This document shows positions 1-9,286 of a stretch of 64,000 nt of DNA, piece after piece. The translations under genes and the position numbers were made by a program. Each line of letters opens with the position of its first letter. Position 1 is the stretch's first letter. Below the pieces are notes generated by a model. The model made no database searches. It was given only the letters and a program-made list of their open reading frames with translations, and had not been told where the DNA came from. The DNA is from Sphingopyxis sp. OAS728. Lineage in GTDB: Bacteria; Pseudomonadota; Alphaproteobacteria; Sphingomonadales; Sphingomonadaceae. The stretch spans positions 1 through 64,000 of the forward strand of contig NZ_JADBDT010000001.1 of assembly GCF_014873485.1 (NCBI RefSeq), in the 5' to 3' direction.

Positions 1-63
1 GAAAGCCGGGGCCCAGAATTCCAACACTAACCTTGCGCTTTTCCGCACTGGGCCCCGGCTTTC
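1..63. repeat. 16-bp perfect inverted repeat at the window edge
   Basis: The arms at 1-16 and 48-63 are exact reverse complements (GAAAGCCGGGGCCCAG and its complement), separated by a 31-bp loop. GC-rich hairpins of this kind often act as terminators or dispersed intergenic repeats. No T-run follows, and the upstream gene lies outside the window, so the role is open. Confidence 0.55.
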
Positions 64-218
64 GCCGGGGTGCACGGGAGGCAGCTTCCCACCCCTAAGC
101 CGGCATCAGCGGATAAGCGCGGCGCGCGCATATTGCCTCTGGACCGCCCGGCGCCGCACCGCCTATAGGCCTCGCCAGCATTTTCGCCCCGGCCGGGGCA
201 GCGGAAGGATCATCCAAG

Positions 219-758
219 ATGAGCGTAACGACGGTTCCATTGCGTCCGGTGAGCAAGGGCGGCCTGTGGCTGATGTGGTTCGGCCTCGCGGCGTTGCTGG
301 TCGCGGGCGCGGCCTTTGCGTGGCACATGACCCCGCGCATCGGGTTCGAAGTCGTCAAGGAAGGCACGGGGCCGAGCCCGACCAAGGCCGACGTCGTGCT
401 GGTGAAATATGAAGGCAAGCTCGACGACGGCACCGTCTTCGACGCGAACGAACAGGCGCCGATGCAGGTCGCGCAGGTCGTCCCGGGCTTCTCCGAAGCG
501 CTGACCCGCATGAAGAAGGGCGGCGAGTACAAGATCACCATCCCGGCGCAGCTCGGTTATGGCGACCGCGCGGTCGGGCCGATCCCGGCGGGCAGCACGC
601 TGCATTTCGACGTGACCTTGCTCGACTTCCGTTCGGAGGCCGAGGTTCGCGCGATGCAGCAGCAGATGCAGCAACAGCAGCAGATGATGCAGCAGCAACA
701 GATGCAGGGCGGCCCGGGTGGCCCCGGCGGCCCGCCTCCGGGTATGCCGCCGCAGTAA
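219..758 (+). CDS. FKBP-type peptidyl-prolyl cis-trans isomerase, membrane anchored
   Basis: The 179-residue protein has an N-terminal hydrophobic helix (about 17-36), so the enzyme domain is probably anchored in the inner membrane facing the periplasm. An FKBP fold follows (about 45-140): the VKYEGKLDDGTVFDAN strand, then VVPGFSEAL, then the GYGDR and IPAGSTLHFDVTLLD elements that form the proline-binding pocket. The C-terminus is unusual: a Gln/Met-rich run (about 145-163), then Gly/Pro repeats. FKBP enzymes isomerise Xaa-Pro bonds during folding. The family call is secure; the substrate and the role of the tail are unknown. Confidence 0.92.
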   Translation: MSVTTVPLRPVSKGGLWLMWFGLAALLVAGAAFAWHMTPRIGFEVVKEGTGPSPTKADVVLVKYEGKLDDGTVFDANEQAPMQVAQVVPGFSEALTRMKKGGEYKITIPAQLGYGDRAVGPIPAGSTLHFDVTLLDFRSEAEVRAMQQQMQQQQQMMQQQQMQGGPGGPGGPPPGMPPQ

Positions 759-794
759 GCCAGCGGACTTAGCGAAACAAATGCGGCGGTGGGC

Positions 795-1913
795 TCAGTT
801 GCCCGCCGCCGTTTTCGTTTTGTCGGCGTTGCGTTCGGCCTCGCGTTCGAGCGCGACCTTGATCATCGCGACGATCGGGTCGGCGAGGAACAGGCCCATC
901 AGGCCGAGCAGCGCGCCGAACAATATCTGCGCGCCAAGGACGAGCGCGGGGGCGAGGTCGACGGTCTTTTTCGCGACCATCGGGACGATCAGATAGCCGT
1001 CGACGGTCTGGACGATGAAATAGATGGCGATCGCCCAGAGCCCGGTATCGGTTCCGGCGGAAAAGCCGACAAGGACGAGCAGCACGCCCGACACGATCGC
1101 GCCGATATTGGGGATGAAGGCGAGCAGGCCGGTGAGCAGGCCCATCAGCGCGGCCATCGGGATGCCGACCGCCATGCAGGCGAGCCAAGTCCCGATGCCT
1201 TCAACCAGCATGCCGAGCAGGCGCCCCGCCATCAGGCGGCGCAATGTGAAGCCCATGCGCGCGGTGGTGATGTAGAAATTCTCGCGGCTCTTCATCGGCA
1301 GCATCCACGCGACGCCGCGTTCGTAAAGCCGCGGCTCGATCGCGATGAAGATGCCGAGGACGAGGATCATGACGAGGCTGGTGAGCCCGCCGAGTACCGT
1401 GCCGACCGCGGCAGTGACCCGGCCGACCGTGCCGGCGATGTTATCGGTGATCGTCTTGGTATCGAGCTGGAGATTGCCCATTCCATGCTCGCTCGCCCAT
1501 GCGGCGATACGCTCGATCTGCGCCATCACGACGGTTTGCAGGGTCGCGGCCTGATCGGCGATCTGCGAGCCCGCGAACATGACGGTCCAGACGAGGAAGG
1601 CGAGCAACGACAGGCAGACGATGAGCAGGCGCCAGCCGCGCGCGATCGGCAACACACGGCCGAGCAGGCGTGTCCCGCCGTCGAGCATCGACGCCATCAC
1701 GATGCCGGCGAAGATCAGCAGGATCGGCTGGATGAGGACGATGCACAGGCCGATGAGCAATGCGAGGCCGATCCACACGCCCGCCTTCAGCAGTTCGGCG
1801 CGGACGAGCTGGCTGCGGATTTCGGTGGGGCCGGGGGCTTCCTTGTGCGCCTCGGCCTTTGTGGCGGCGCTGGCGGCGGCTCGCGTTGCTGCCGGTTTTC
1901 GTGTCGCCGCCAT
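795..1913 (-). CDS. AI-2E family transporter (UPF0118 permease)
   Basis: The 372-residue integral membrane protein has a charged Ala/Lys-rich N-terminus and about seven to eight hydrophobic segments. The late GLLTGLLAFIPNIGAIVSG stretch and the QTVDGYLIVPMVAKKTVDL segment are hallmarks of the AI-2E/UPF0118 permease family. Members have been linked to autoinducer-2 export, sodium/proton exchange or unknown substrates, so no substrate is assigned. The gene lies 18 bp downstream of lepB on the same strand and may be the last gene of that minus-strand operon. Confidence 0.88.
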   Translation of the reverse strand: MAATRKPAATRAAASAATKAEAHKEAPGPTEIRSQLVRAELLKAGVWIGLALLIGLCIVLIQPILLIFAGIVMASMLDGGTRLLGRVLPIARGWRLLIVCLSLLAFLVWTVMFAGSQIADQAATLQTVVMAQIERIAAWASEHGMGNLQLDTKTITDNIAGTVGRVTAAVGTVLGGLTSLVMILVLGIFIAIEPRLYERGVAWMLPMKSRENFYITTARMGFTLRRLMAGRLLGMLVEGIGTWLACMAVGIPMAALMGLLTGLLAFIPNIGAIVSGVLLVLVGFSAGTDTGLWAIAIYFIVQTVDGYLIVPMVAKKTVDLAPALVLGAQILFGALLGLMGLFLADPIVAMIKVALEREAERNADKTKTAAGN

Positions 1914-1931
1914 GTCTTGTTCCCCGTTGTC

Positions 1932-2768
1932 TTAGCTGCCCTGACGTTCGGGGCGCAGGTCGGTTCCCGCGCGTCCCGAACGCAAGGCGTTAAACCAGCT
2001 CAATGGGTTATACCACTCGGCGGTTCCATCGGTCGAAAAACTGATGATCTCGGCGCGACCGGCGATCGCGTCGAAGGGGACGGGGCCGCCGAGCCCCTTC
2101 TGGTTCGTGTCGACGCGGCTGTCGGCGCTGCCGTCGCGGTTGTCGCCCATCAGGAAAACATGATCGGCGGGCACGGTGACCGGGCCATAATTGTCGGTCG
2201 TGTAGCCGGGCCCCATGTCGATCGTGTCGAATGTCGCGCCGCCGGGAAGTGTTTCGCGTACGATGGGAAGCTCCAGCACTTCCTTTCCATCGGCGCCGCG
2301 GTTTACGAAACGGAACAGGCTGCTGTCGGGGCCGGGGGTGTTGAGATCGACCGGGATCGCCAGCATCGGCTGGACTTCGCGCTTCACCGGCTTGCCGTTG
2401 ATGCTGAGTTCGCCGTTGGTGAGCTCGATCGTATCGCCGGGCAGGCCGATCACGCGCTTGATATAGTCGATCCGCGTCACCGGATGTTCGAGCACGACGA
2501 TATCGCCGCGTTCGGGCAGCTTGCCGAACAGGCGGCCTTCGACCTTGGGCGCGAGGTGGAAGCTCACGGAAGAATAGGACCAGCCATAGGGATATTTGCT
2601 GACGATCAGCCGGTCGCCATTGCGCAGCACCGGCATCATCGAATCGGAGGGGATGTAGAAGGGCTTGGCGACGCAGCTGTGGATGCCGAGCACGAGGAGA
2701 AGGATCACCACGACATCGCGGATCAGCTTGCCCCAGCTTTCGTCACCCTTTGCCTTGGTCTTGGCCAT
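1932..2768 (-). CDS. lepB: Signal peptidase I
   Basis: This inner-membrane serine peptidase removes signal peptides from exported preproteins. The 278-residue product has one N-terminal membrane helix (about 17-33). The catalytic serine is in the PSDSMMP box (Ser43), and the general-base lysine is in the DYIKRVIGLPGD box (Lys104). The C-terminal GDNRDGSADSR box is also present. Together these are the diagnostic motifs of the S26 family. Six bases separate it from acpS upstream, the usual alphaproteobacterial arrangement of lepB close to acpS and pdxJ. Confidence 0.97.
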   Translation of the reverse strand: MAKTKAKGDESWGKLIRDVVVILLLVLGIHSCVAKPFYIPSDSMMPVLRNGDRLIVSKYPYGWSYSSVSFHLAPKVEGRLFGKLPERGDIVVLEHPVTRIDYIKRVIGLPGDTIELTNGELSINGKPVKREVQPMLAIPVDLNTPGPDSSLFRFVNRGADGKEVLELPIVRETLPGGATFDTIDMGPGYTTDNYGPVTVPADHVFLMGDNRDGSADSRVDTNQKGLGGPVPFDAIAGRAEIISFSTDGTAEWYNPLSWFNALRSGRAGTDLRPERQGS

Positions 2769-2774
2769 GCGATT

Positions 2775-3176
2775 TCAGTCCTTGATTGCTTCGATGATGA
2801 CAAAGGCCTGCGCCCACGGATGGTCGTCGGTCAGCGTCAAATGGATATGTGCGGTGTGGCCGGCGGGGATCATCTGCGCGAGCCGTTCGGCGGCGCCGCC
2901 GGTCAATGCGAGCGTCGGGGCACCTGAGGGCGCGTTGACGACGCCGATGTCCTTCATGAACACGCCGCGCTTGAAGCCGGTGCCGACGGCTTTCGAGAAA
3001 GCTTCCTTCGCGGCGAAACGCTTGGCGTAGGTCCCGGCGCGGGTGAAGGGGCGCCGCGCGGCCTTGGCGCGTTCGACCTCGGTGAACACCCGATTTTCGA
3101 AGCGTTCGCCAAAGCGGTCGAGCGACGCCTGGATACGCTCTATATTACAGAGGTCGGAACCCAGCCCGATGATCAC
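2775..3176 (-). CDS. acpS: Holo-[acyl-carrier-protein] synthase
   Basis: AcpS transfers 4'-phosphopantetheine from CoA to the serine of apo-ACP, switching on fatty-acid synthesis. The 133-residue length is typical. The N-terminal [15 protein letters not shown] carries the Mg-binding Asp of the family, and the [15 protein letters not shown] segment (about 53-67) is the second signature, with its metal-binding Glu. The start overlaps the pdxJ stop in an ATGA junction (3173-3176), which suggests translational coupling. Confidence 0.97.
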   Translation of the reverse strand: MIIGLGSDLCNIERIQASLDRFGERFENRVFTEVERAKAARRPFTRAGTYAKRFAAKEAFSKAVGTGFKRGVFMKDIGVVNAPSGAPTLALTGGAAERLAQMIPAGHTAHIHLTLTDDHPWAQAFVIIEAIKD

Positions 3177-3922
3177 AGCGCGCCTCGCGCCTCGTCCATC
3201 AGCGCGCGCATCCGGCGCACGGCCGGGTCGAGCCCGGTGAAGATCGCCTCGCCGATCAGATAATGGCCGATGTTGAGCTCGGCGAGCTGCGGGATCGCGG
3301 CGACCGGCACGACATTTTCATAAGTGAGACCGTGGCCGGCATGCGGCTCGATGCCATTCTTCCACGCGAGCGCGGCGGCGTCGGCGAGGCGGCGGAGTTC
3401 GGCGGCGCGTTCCTCGCCCTCGACATGGGCATAGCGCCCGGTGTGGAATTCGACGACGGGCGCGCGGAGGCGCATTGCGGCCTCGATCTGGCGGGCGTCG
3501 GGTTCGATGAAGAGGCTGACGCGGATGCCCGCGTCGTTGAGGCGCGCCACGATCGGTGCGAGATGATTATGCTGTCCTGCCGCATCGAGTCCGCCCTCGG
3601 TCGTGCGCTCCTCGCGCTTTTCGGGGACGATGCACGCGGCGTGCGGTTTGTGGCGGAGCGCGATTTCGAGCATCTCGTCGGTCGCCGCCATTTCGAGGTT
3701 CAGCGGCAGGTCGGTCGCCGCCTGGATGCGCTTGAGATCGTCGTCGCGGATATGGCGGCGATCCTCGCGCAGATGCGCGGTGATGCCGTCACCGCCGACT
3801 GCCGCGACGATCTCGGCCGCGCGCACCGGATCGGGATGCTCGCCCCCGCGCGCGTTGCGGATCGTCGCGACATGGTCGATGTTGACGCCGAGCCGCAGGC
3901 GGGAGGGCGAGGCGCCGGTCAA
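3173..3922 (-). CDS. pdxJ: Pyridoxine 5'-phosphate synthase
   Basis: PdxJ condenses 1-deoxy-D-xylulose 5-phosphate with 3-amino-2-oxopropyl phosphate in the DXP-dependent vitamin B6 pathway. The 249-residue TIM-barrel protein begins with the signature [16 protein letters not shown]. It then shows [16 protein letters not shown] with the catalytic His/Arg region, and the glycine-rich [13 protein letters not shown] phosphate-binding loop. Both ends overlap neighbours by four bases (pyrE upstream, acpS downstream), so the three genes read as one coupled unit. Confidence 0.97.
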   Translation of the reverse strand: MTGASPSRLRLGVNIDHVATIRNARGGEHPDPVRAAEIVAAVGGDGITAHLREDRRHIRDDDLKRIQAATDLPLNLEMAATDEMLEIALRHKPHAACIVPEKREERTTEGGLDAAGQHNHLAPIVARLNDAGIRVSLFIEPDARQIEAAMRLRAPVVEFHTGRYAHVEGEERAAELRRLADAAALAWKNGIEPHAGHGLTYENVVPVAAIPQLAELNIGHYLIGEAIFTGLDPAVRRMRALMDEARGAL

Positions 3923-4506
3923 GCCGCCTTGCTCCGGCTGCCGGGCTTCGCCGCTTCGGTTCCTGCCAGCTCTGGCGGCAGCTCGTCCTCGGCATAGGTC
4001 GGGAAGTTGATCGCGACGAGCGGATAGAAGGGGACGCCAAGTTCGACATTGCCCGCCGAGCGGTCGACGAGCGCGGCTTCGGCGATCACATCGCCGCCCG
4101 CGGCGCGGACCGCCTCCATCGCTTCGCGCGACGACAGGCCGGTGGTCACGACATCCTCGACCATGAGCACTTTCGCGCCCGGATCGATCGTGAAGCCGCG
4201 GCGGAGTTCGAAGGTGCCCGTCGGACGTTCGACGAAAATCGCAGGCTTGCCGAGCGCGCGGCCCATTTCATGGCCGATGATGACCCCGCCCATCGCGGGC
4301 GACACGACGACATCGATCGCCTGCTTCAGGTCGCGCGGCAGCTTGGCCGCGAGCGCGACGGCGAGGCGTCCGGCGCGCTCGGTATCCATGAGCACGCGCG
4401 CGCACTGCAGATAATATTCGCTGTGGCGGCCCGAGGAGAGCAGGAAATGGCCCTGCAGCAGGGCGTCGGCGGCGCGGAACTCGGCCAGGATTTCGTCATC
4501 GGTCAT
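3919..4506 (-). CDS. pyrE: Orotate phosphoribosyltransferase
   Basis: PyrE makes orotidine 5'-phosphate from orotate and PRPP in pyrimidine synthesis. I place the start at the ATG at 4506 ([10 protein letters not shown]), giving 195 residues. An upstream in-frame ATG at 4617 would add 37 residues without family features. The PRPP-binding loop [14 protein letters not shown] lies at about 113-126, and the [11 protein letters not shown] segment near the N-terminus contacts orotate. It heads the pyrE-pdxJ-acpS-lepB minus-strand group and is divergent from coxB, with about 230 bp between the two starts. Confidence 0.95.
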   Translation of the reverse strand: MTDDEILAEFRAADALLQGHFLLSSGRHSEYYLQCARVLMDTERAGRLAVALAAKLPRDLKQAIDVVVSPAMGGVIIGHEMGRALGKPAIFVERPTGTFELRRGFTIDPGAKVLMVEDVVTTGLSSREAMEAVRAAGGDVIAEAALVDRSAGNVELGVPFYPLVAINFPTYAEDELPPELAGTEAAKPGSRSKAA

Positions 4507-4739
4507 GGGAGATTTATTCTTTTGTCCTGTGCTTCGCCCGTGATGGGCGAGCGGGTTTGAGCGGCGAAGATTATCCAGCCGCAAAATAGTGTTAGAGATG
4601 CTTGAGGCAAGCGGCAAGCGGGTCTATAGCGCCCGCGAGATTCAGCCTGTCCGATGGCTGCGTGGACCTGTGTCCAGCAGTGGGGAAAGGCCGGCTGGGG
4701 CATCAATAAGAACAACAGGCAACGGGCGGCACTATCCTT

Positions 4740-5843
4740 ATGAAGAGCTTGAAAACCCTTGTAATTGCGGCGGCTTTGTCGCTCGGCGCGATGGGCGCCG
4801 GCCATGCGCAGGCACCTGCTGCGGCTCCGGCCGAAGCACCTGCCGCAACGGCTCCGGCGAATCCGGCTCCGGCTGCCGCCGATGCGGCTGCTCCGGCAGC
4901 GGCGCCGGTCGCGACGACCGCAGCGGCTCCGGCTGGCGATGCGACCTATGTCCCGATGAAGCCGACCCCCGGGGTTGGCCAGCCGGTCGACGCAGGCATC
5001 GATTTCCAGCCGCAGGTCAGCCCGGTCGGCGAACAGGCTTACTGGTTCAACCATGTGATCCTGCTGCCCGTCATCACGGTGATCACGCTGATCGTCCTCG
5101 GTCTCCTGCTCTGGGTCGTGTTCCGCTTCCGCGCCAAGGCGAACCCGGTGCCGTCGAAGACGACGCACAACACCTTCATCGAAATCATCTGGACCGCCAT
5201 CCCGGTGCTGATCCTCGCGGTGATCGCGGTTCCGTCGATCCGGCTGCTGGCCCAGCAATATGAGCCGCCGAAGAAGGACGCGCTGACGATCAAGGTCACG
5301 GGTTACCAGTGGTATTGGGGCTATGCCTATCCCGACCAGGGCATTGGCGAATATGTCTCGAAGATCCTGCCCGAGAAGGATGCCGTCGCGCGCGGCGAGC
5401 CCTATCACCTCGCCGTCGACAACCGCATGGTCGTTCCCGTCGGCCGTCAGGTGAAGCTGATCATCACCGGCGCCGACGTGATCCACAGCTTCGCGGTTCC
5501 GGCCTTCTGGACCAAGATGGACGCGGTCCCCGGCCGCGCCAACGAAACGACGTTCACCGCGAACAAGGTCGGCGTCTATTACGGCCAGTGCTCGGAACTC
5601 TGCGGCGTCGATCATGGCTATATGCCGATCGCCGTCGAAGTGCTCCCGGTCGACAAGTGGGAAGCCTGGGTCCGCTCGAAGGGCGGAAACCCGAAGGGCC
5701 CCGAGGCCGCCGCGCCTGCCGCCGCTGCTCCGGCACCTGCCGCCGCCGCTCCGGCTGCCGCACCTGCCGCGACGCCGGCTGCTGCCACGACCGAAGCTGC
5801 ACCGGCAGCGGCGCCCGCCGCCGCGCCGGCCGCCAAGAATTAA
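4740..5843 (+). CDS. coxB: Cytochrome c oxidase subunit II
   Basis: This subunit carries the CuA site that accepts electrons from cytochrome c. A signal peptide (1-23) is followed by an Ala/Pro-rich stretch (24-66), two membrane helices (about 106-127 and 146-168) and a periplasmic cupredoxin domain. The aromatic WYWGY patch is at 191-195. CuA ligands are visible as His249, Cys284, Glu286, Cys288, His292 and Met295. The C-terminus (about 322-365) is a second Ala/Pro repeat. At 367 residues it is long for the family because of these two low-complexity ends. It leads the oxidase cluster. Confidence 0.98.
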   Translation: MKSLKTLVIAAALSLGAMGAGHAQAPAAAPAEAPAATAPANPAPAAADAAAPAAAPVATTAAAPAGDATYVPMKPTPGVGQPVDAGIDFQPQVSPVGEQAYWFNHVILLPVITVITLIVLGLLLWVVFRFRAKANPVPSKTTHNTFIEIIWTAIPVLILAVIAVPSIRLLAQQYEPPKKDALTIKVTGYQWYWGYAYPDQGIGEYVSKILPEKDAVARGEPYHLAVDNRMVVPVGRQVKLIITGADVIHSFAVPAFWTKMDAVPGRANETTFTANKVGVYYGQCSELCGVDHGYMPIAVEVLPVDKWEAWVRSKGGNPKGPEAAAPAAAAPAPAAAAPAAAPAATPAAATTEAAPAAAPAAAPAAKN

Positions 5844-5858
5844 TAAGGGGTCCGACAG

Positions 5859-7532
5859 ATGACCGATATCGCAGCGACTGCACCCGCGCACGGCCACGAC
5901 CATGCGCACGATCATGACCATGATCACGACACGCCCGGCTTCTTTGTCCGCTGGTTCATGTCGACGAACCACAAGGACATCGGCACCCTCTACCTGATCT
6001 TCGCGATCGTCGCCGGCATCGTCGGCGGCGCGCTTTCGGGCATGATGCGCCTCGAGCTCGCGCATCCCGGCATCCAGTATCTGGGCAGCTGGGCGCAGGC
6101 GCTCGGCGGTGCGCAGGATCTGACCGCCGCCAAGCATTTCTGGAACGTGATGATCACCGCGCACGGCCTGATCATGGTGTTCTTCATGGTCATGCCGGCG
6201 ATGATCGGCGGTTTCGGCAACTGGTTCGTGCCGCTGATGATCGGCGCGCCCGACATGGCGTTCCCGCGCATGAACAACGTGTCCTTCTGGCTGACGGCGG
6301 TTGCGTTCGTCATGCTCGTCGGATCGATGTTCGTTCCGGGCGGCAGCGGCAATGGCGCCGGCACGGGCTGGACGGTCTACGCTCCGCTGTCGACCAGCGG
6401 GTCGGTCGGCCCCGCAGTCGACATGGCGATCTTCTCGCTCCACCTTGCGGGTGCGGCGTCGATCCTCGGTGCGATCAACTTCATCACCACCATCTTCAAC
6501 ATGCGCGCGCCGGGCATGACCCTGCACAAGATGCCGCTGTTCGTGTGGTCGGTGCTGGTCACCGCCTTCCTTCTGCTGCTCGCGCTGCCGGTTCTGGCCG
6601 CGGCGATCACGATGCTGTTGACCGACCGCAACTTCGGCACGACCTTCTATGATGCGGCCGGCGGCGGCGACCCCGTCCTCTACCAGCATCTCTTCTGGTT
6701 CTTCGGTCACCCCGAAGTGTACATCATGATCCTGCCGGGCTTCGGCATCGTCAGCCAGATCATCTCGACCTTCAGCCGCAAGCCGGTGTTCGGTTATCTC
6801 GGCATGGCGTACGCCATGGTCGCGATCGGCGTCGTCGGCTTCATCGTGTGGGCGCACCACATGTTCACGGTCGGCATGAGCGTGAACCTGAAGATGTACT
6901 TCACCGCGGCAACGATGGTGATCGCGGTCCCGACGGGCATCAAGATCTTCAGCTGGATCGCCACCATGTGGGGCGGTTCGATGAGCTTCAAGACCCCGAT
7001 GGTCTGGTCGCTCGGCTTCATCTTCATGTTCACCGTGGGCGGCGTGACCGGCGTCGTGCTCGCCAATGGCGGCGTCGACACCAACCTGCACGACACCTAT
7101 TATGTCGTCGCGCACTTCCACTATGTGCTGTCGCTGGGCGCGGTCTTCTCGCTCTTCGCCGGCTTCTATTACTGGTTCCCGAAGATGTCGGGCCGGATGT
7201 ACAGCGAGGCCCTCGGCCAGCTGCACTTCTGGATCTTCTTCATCGGCGTGAACGTCATGTTCTTCCCCCAGCACTTCCTGGGTCAGCAGGGCATGCCGCG
7301 CCGTTACCCCGACTATGCGGAAGCCTATGCGCATTGGCACCTGATCTCGTCCTACGGCTATGTGATCATGGGCGTCGGCATGCTCTTCTTCTTCGCGAAC
7401 ATCCTCTACTCGCTGTTCGCCGGCAAGAAGGCCGCCGACAATCCGTGGGGCGAAGGCGCGACGACGCTCGAATGGACGCTGTCGAGCCCGCCGCCGTTCC
7501 ACCAGTTCAACGAACTGCCGCGTATCGCCTGA
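5859..7532 (+). CDS. coxA: Cytochrome c oxidase subunit I (aa3 type)
   Basis: This is the catalytic subunit that reduces O2 at the haem a3-CuB centre and pumps protons. The 557-residue, roughly 12-helix protein keeps the haem a ligands His102 and His421, the haem a3 ligand His419, the CuB ligands His284, His333 and His334, and the cross-linking Tyr288 with Glu286 of the D-channel. The N-terminal cytoplasmic tail is odd: [14 protein letters not shown] at 11-24 alternates His and Asp and could bind metal. It follows coxB by 15 bp. Confidence 0.98.
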   Translation: MTDIAATAPAHGHDHAHDHDHDHDTPGFFVRWFMSTNHKDIGTLYLIFAIVAGIVGGALSGMMRLELAHPGIQYLGSWAQALGGAQDLTAAKHFWNVMITAHGLIMVFFMVMPAMIGGFGNWFVPLMIGAPDMAFPRMNNVSFWLTAVAFVMLVGSMFVPGGSGNGAGTGWTVYAPLSTSGSVGPAVDMAIFSLHLAGAASILGAINFITTIFNMRAPGMTLHKMPLFVWSVLVTAFLLLLALPVLAAAITMLLTDRNFGTTFYDAAGGGDPVLYQHLFWFFGHPEVYIMILPGFGIVSQIISTFSRKPVFGYLGMAYAMVAIGVVGFIVWAHHMFTVGMSVNLKMYFTAATMVIAVPTGIKIFSWIATMWGGSMSFKTPMVWSLGFIFMFTVGGVTGVVLANGGVDTNLHDTYYVVAHFHYVLSLGAVFSLFAGFYYWFPKMSGRMYSEALGQLHFWIFFIGVNVMFFPQHFLGQQGMPRRYPDYAEAYAHWHLISSYGYVIMGVGMLFFFANILYSLFAGKKAADNPWGEGATTLEWTLSSPPPFHQFNELPRIA

Positions 7533-7539
7533 TCGGTTT

Positions 7540-7571
7540 CGCCCCCTGCTGACATAAGGCAGGGGGCGTTT
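7540..7571 (+). terminator. Strong hairpin between coxA and ctaB
   Basis: The arms CGCCCCCTGC (7540-7549) and GCAGGGGGCG (7559-7568) are perfectly complementary, with a 9-nt loop, and are followed by only three T. It sits eight bases after the coxA stop. It may attenuate read-through from the highly expressed structural genes into the assembly genes, or protect the coxBA mRNA 3' end. Confidence 0.6.
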
Positions 7572-7591
7572 CCCTGATGGCTGGAGTGACC

Positions 7592-8503
7592 ATGGCGCAG
7601 AGCCTGACCCACGGCGAAACGGCACTACCCGCCGATTGGCGCGACCTGTTCGCGCTGACGAAGCCGCGCGTCATGTCGCTGGTGGTGTTCACCGCGCTGT
7701 GCGGGCTGCTGGCGGCGCCGGTTAGTGTACCTCCCGTACTCGCTTTCTCGTCGATCCTCGCGATCGCGCTGGGGGCAGGGGCTTCGGGCGCGCTTAATCA
7801 ATGGTATGAGGCGGGGCTCGACGCCAAGATGAAGCGGACCGCGGGCCGGCCGCTTCCCGCCGGGCGCCTCGACCCGCAGACTGCGTTGCAGTTCGGCGTC
7901 GGGCTCGCGGCTTTCTCGCTGTTCCTGATGCTGTTTGCGTCGAACTGGCAGGCGACGTTGCTGCTCGCCGTCTCGATCCTTTTCTATGTTTTCGTCTATA
8001 CGATGTGGCTGAAGCCGCGGACGCCGCAGAATATCGTCATCGGCGGTGCGGCGGGTGCGTTTCCGCCGCTGATCGGCTGGGTCGCGGCGACGGGTTCGAT
8101 CGCGCCGCTTCCGGTGCTGCTTTTCCTGCTGATCTTTCTGTGGACGCCGCCGCATTTCTGGGCGCTCGCGCTGTTCGTGCGGTCGGATTATGCCGCCGCG
8201 GGCATCCCGATGATGCCGGTCGTCGCGGGCGAGAAATCGACGCGGCGCCAGATTCTCTTTTACGCCGTCATCATGGCGGTCGGTGCCATCGCGCCCTGGC
8301 CGCTCAGCTATACCGGCGCGCTCTATGGCTGGACCGCGACGATCCTGTCGCTGGTCTTCGTGCTGATGTCGATCCAGGTCGGCACGCGCACGACGGGCGA
8401 GGGCGATATGATGCGCCCCGAAAAGCGCCTGTTCGCTTATTCGATCGCCTATCTCTTCATATTGTTCGGCGCGGTTGTCGCCGACCATTGGTGGCCGCTA
8501 TGA
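7592..8503 (+). CDS. ctaB: Protoheme IX farnesyltransferase (haem O synthase)
   Basis: CtaB farnesylates protohaem to haem O, the precursor of haem a for this oxidase. It is a UbiA-type prenyltransferase with about nine membrane segments. The first Asp-rich prenyl-diphosphate motif is in [15 protein letters not shown], followed by GRPLPAGR. I choose the ATG at 7592 because a GGAG box lies five bases upstream. The in-frame ATG at 7577 has no such site. The gene ends in an ATGA overlap with the next small gene. Confidence 0.96.
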   Translation: MAQSLTHGETALPADWRDLFALTKPRVMSLVVFTALCGLLAAPVSVPPVLAFSSILAIALGAGASGALNQWYEAGLDAKMKRTAGRPLPAGRLDPQTALQFGVGLAAFSLFLMLFASNWQATLLLAVSILFYVFVYTMWLKPRTPQNIVIGGAAGAFPPLIGWVAATGSIAPLPVLLFLLIFLWTPPHFWALALFVRSDYAAAGIPMMPVVAGEKSTRRQILFYAVIMAVGAIAPWPLSYTGALYGWTATILSLVFVLMSIQVGTRTTGEGDMMRPEKRLFAYSIAYLFILFGAVVADHWWPL

Positions 8504-8649
8504 CCGACGAACCGACACAGGAACCCTTCGACGAGGCCGAATATCGCCGCCGTCAGCGCAGCCGCGCGAACATGATGGCGTGGATGCTCGGCGCCCTCGC
8601 GGTCCTGTTCTTCTTCATCACCATCGCAAAGATGCAGATTTTCTCGTGA
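8500..8649 (+). CDS. Small single-helix protein of the oxidase cluster (CoxF-like)
   Basis: This 49-residue protein has a charged, Arg-rich N-terminal half ([16 protein letters not shown]) followed by one membrane helix ([18 protein letters not shown]) and a short tail. It starts in the ATGA overlap with the ctaB stop. Alphaproteobacterial oxidase clusters commonly carry a small membrane protein between ctaB and ctaG, often named CoxF, and position plus topology fit. The function of such proteins is not firmly established. Confidence 0.8.
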   Translation: MTDEPTQEPFDEAEYRRRQRSRANMMAWMLGALAVLFFFITIAKMQIFS

Positions 8650-8657
8650 TCGGGCGC

Positions 8658-9206
8658 ATGTCCCCGAACGCGAAGACCGCGAGTTTCGCTGCGCTGATCG
8701 CGCTCGCGATGACGGGTCTCGGGTTCGCGGCGGTGCCGCTCTACGATCTCTTCTGCCGCGTCACCGGCTTCGGCGGCACGACGCAGCGTTATGACCCGGT
8801 CGCCGCGGCGGCCGAGCCGCAGATATTGTCGGACACGATCTCGGTCCGCTTCGACGCCAATGTTTCGCCGAACCTGCCGTGGAAATTCTATCCCGAGCAT
8901 CCGACCGATACGGTGAGCATCGGCGCGCGCGACATGGCGATCTTTATCGCCGAGAATAATTCGGCGCATCCGGTCGTGGGAACCGCCAGCTTCAACGTCA
9001 CCCCCGATCAGGCGGGCAAATATTTTACCAAGATCCAGTGCTTCTGCTTCACCCAGCAACGGTTGGAGCCGGGGCAGCAGATGCGCATGCCGGTGCTGTT
9101 CTTCGTCGATCCGAAGATCAAGGACGACCCCGACGCGCGCGACGTGCAGGAAATCACCCTCAGCTACACCTTCCACCCTGTAGACGAGGGTAAAAAGGCG
9201 AGCTAA
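8658..9206 (+). CDS. ctaG: Cytochrome c oxidase assembly protein CtaG/Cox11
   Basis: CtaG delivers copper to the CuB site of subunit I. The product (182 residues from the ATG at 8658) has an N-terminal membrane anchor, the VPLYDLFCRVTGFGGTTQ family block and a periplasmic domain. That domain carries the copper-binding KIQCFCFTQQ motif. An in-frame GTG at 8646 overlaps the upstream stop and would add four residues (VIGR), so the exact start is uncertain. It lies in the conserved order ctaB-coxF-ctaG-coxC. Confidence 0.95.
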   Translation: MSPNAKTASFAALIALAMTGLGFAAVPLYDLFCRVTGFGGTTQRYDPVAAAAEPQILSDTISVRFDANVSPNLPWKFYPEHPTDTVSIGARDMAIFIAENNSAHPVVGTASFNVTPDQAGKYFTKIQCFCFTQQRLEPGQQMRMPVLFFVDPKIKDDPDARDVQEITLSYTFHPVDEGKKAS

Positions 9207-9286
9207 GGCCGCGAACAAGAGTCTAACAAGACCGGCAGACGATGGGGAATCGTCGTGCTGGGGCTGCTAAAAACGGGAAACACGCC

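Noticed and set aside
666..708. CAG-rich repeats as a possible microsatellite or CRISPR-like array
   Set aside because: The repeats encode the Gln/Met tail of the FKBP protein in frame. They are short and irregular, with no spacers.
789..2927. A 712-residue plus-strand open frame across the AI-2E, lepB and acpS genes
   Set aside because: It is an antisense shadow caused by high GC content. Its translation is rich in Asp, Glu, Arg, His and Ala without domain signatures, whereas the minus-strand frames show complete enzyme motifs.
4503..7625. A 1040-residue minus-strand open frame opposite coxB and coxA
   Set aside because: It is the reverse shadow of two unmistakable oxidase genes and consists of Arg/His/Asp-rich low-complexity sequence.
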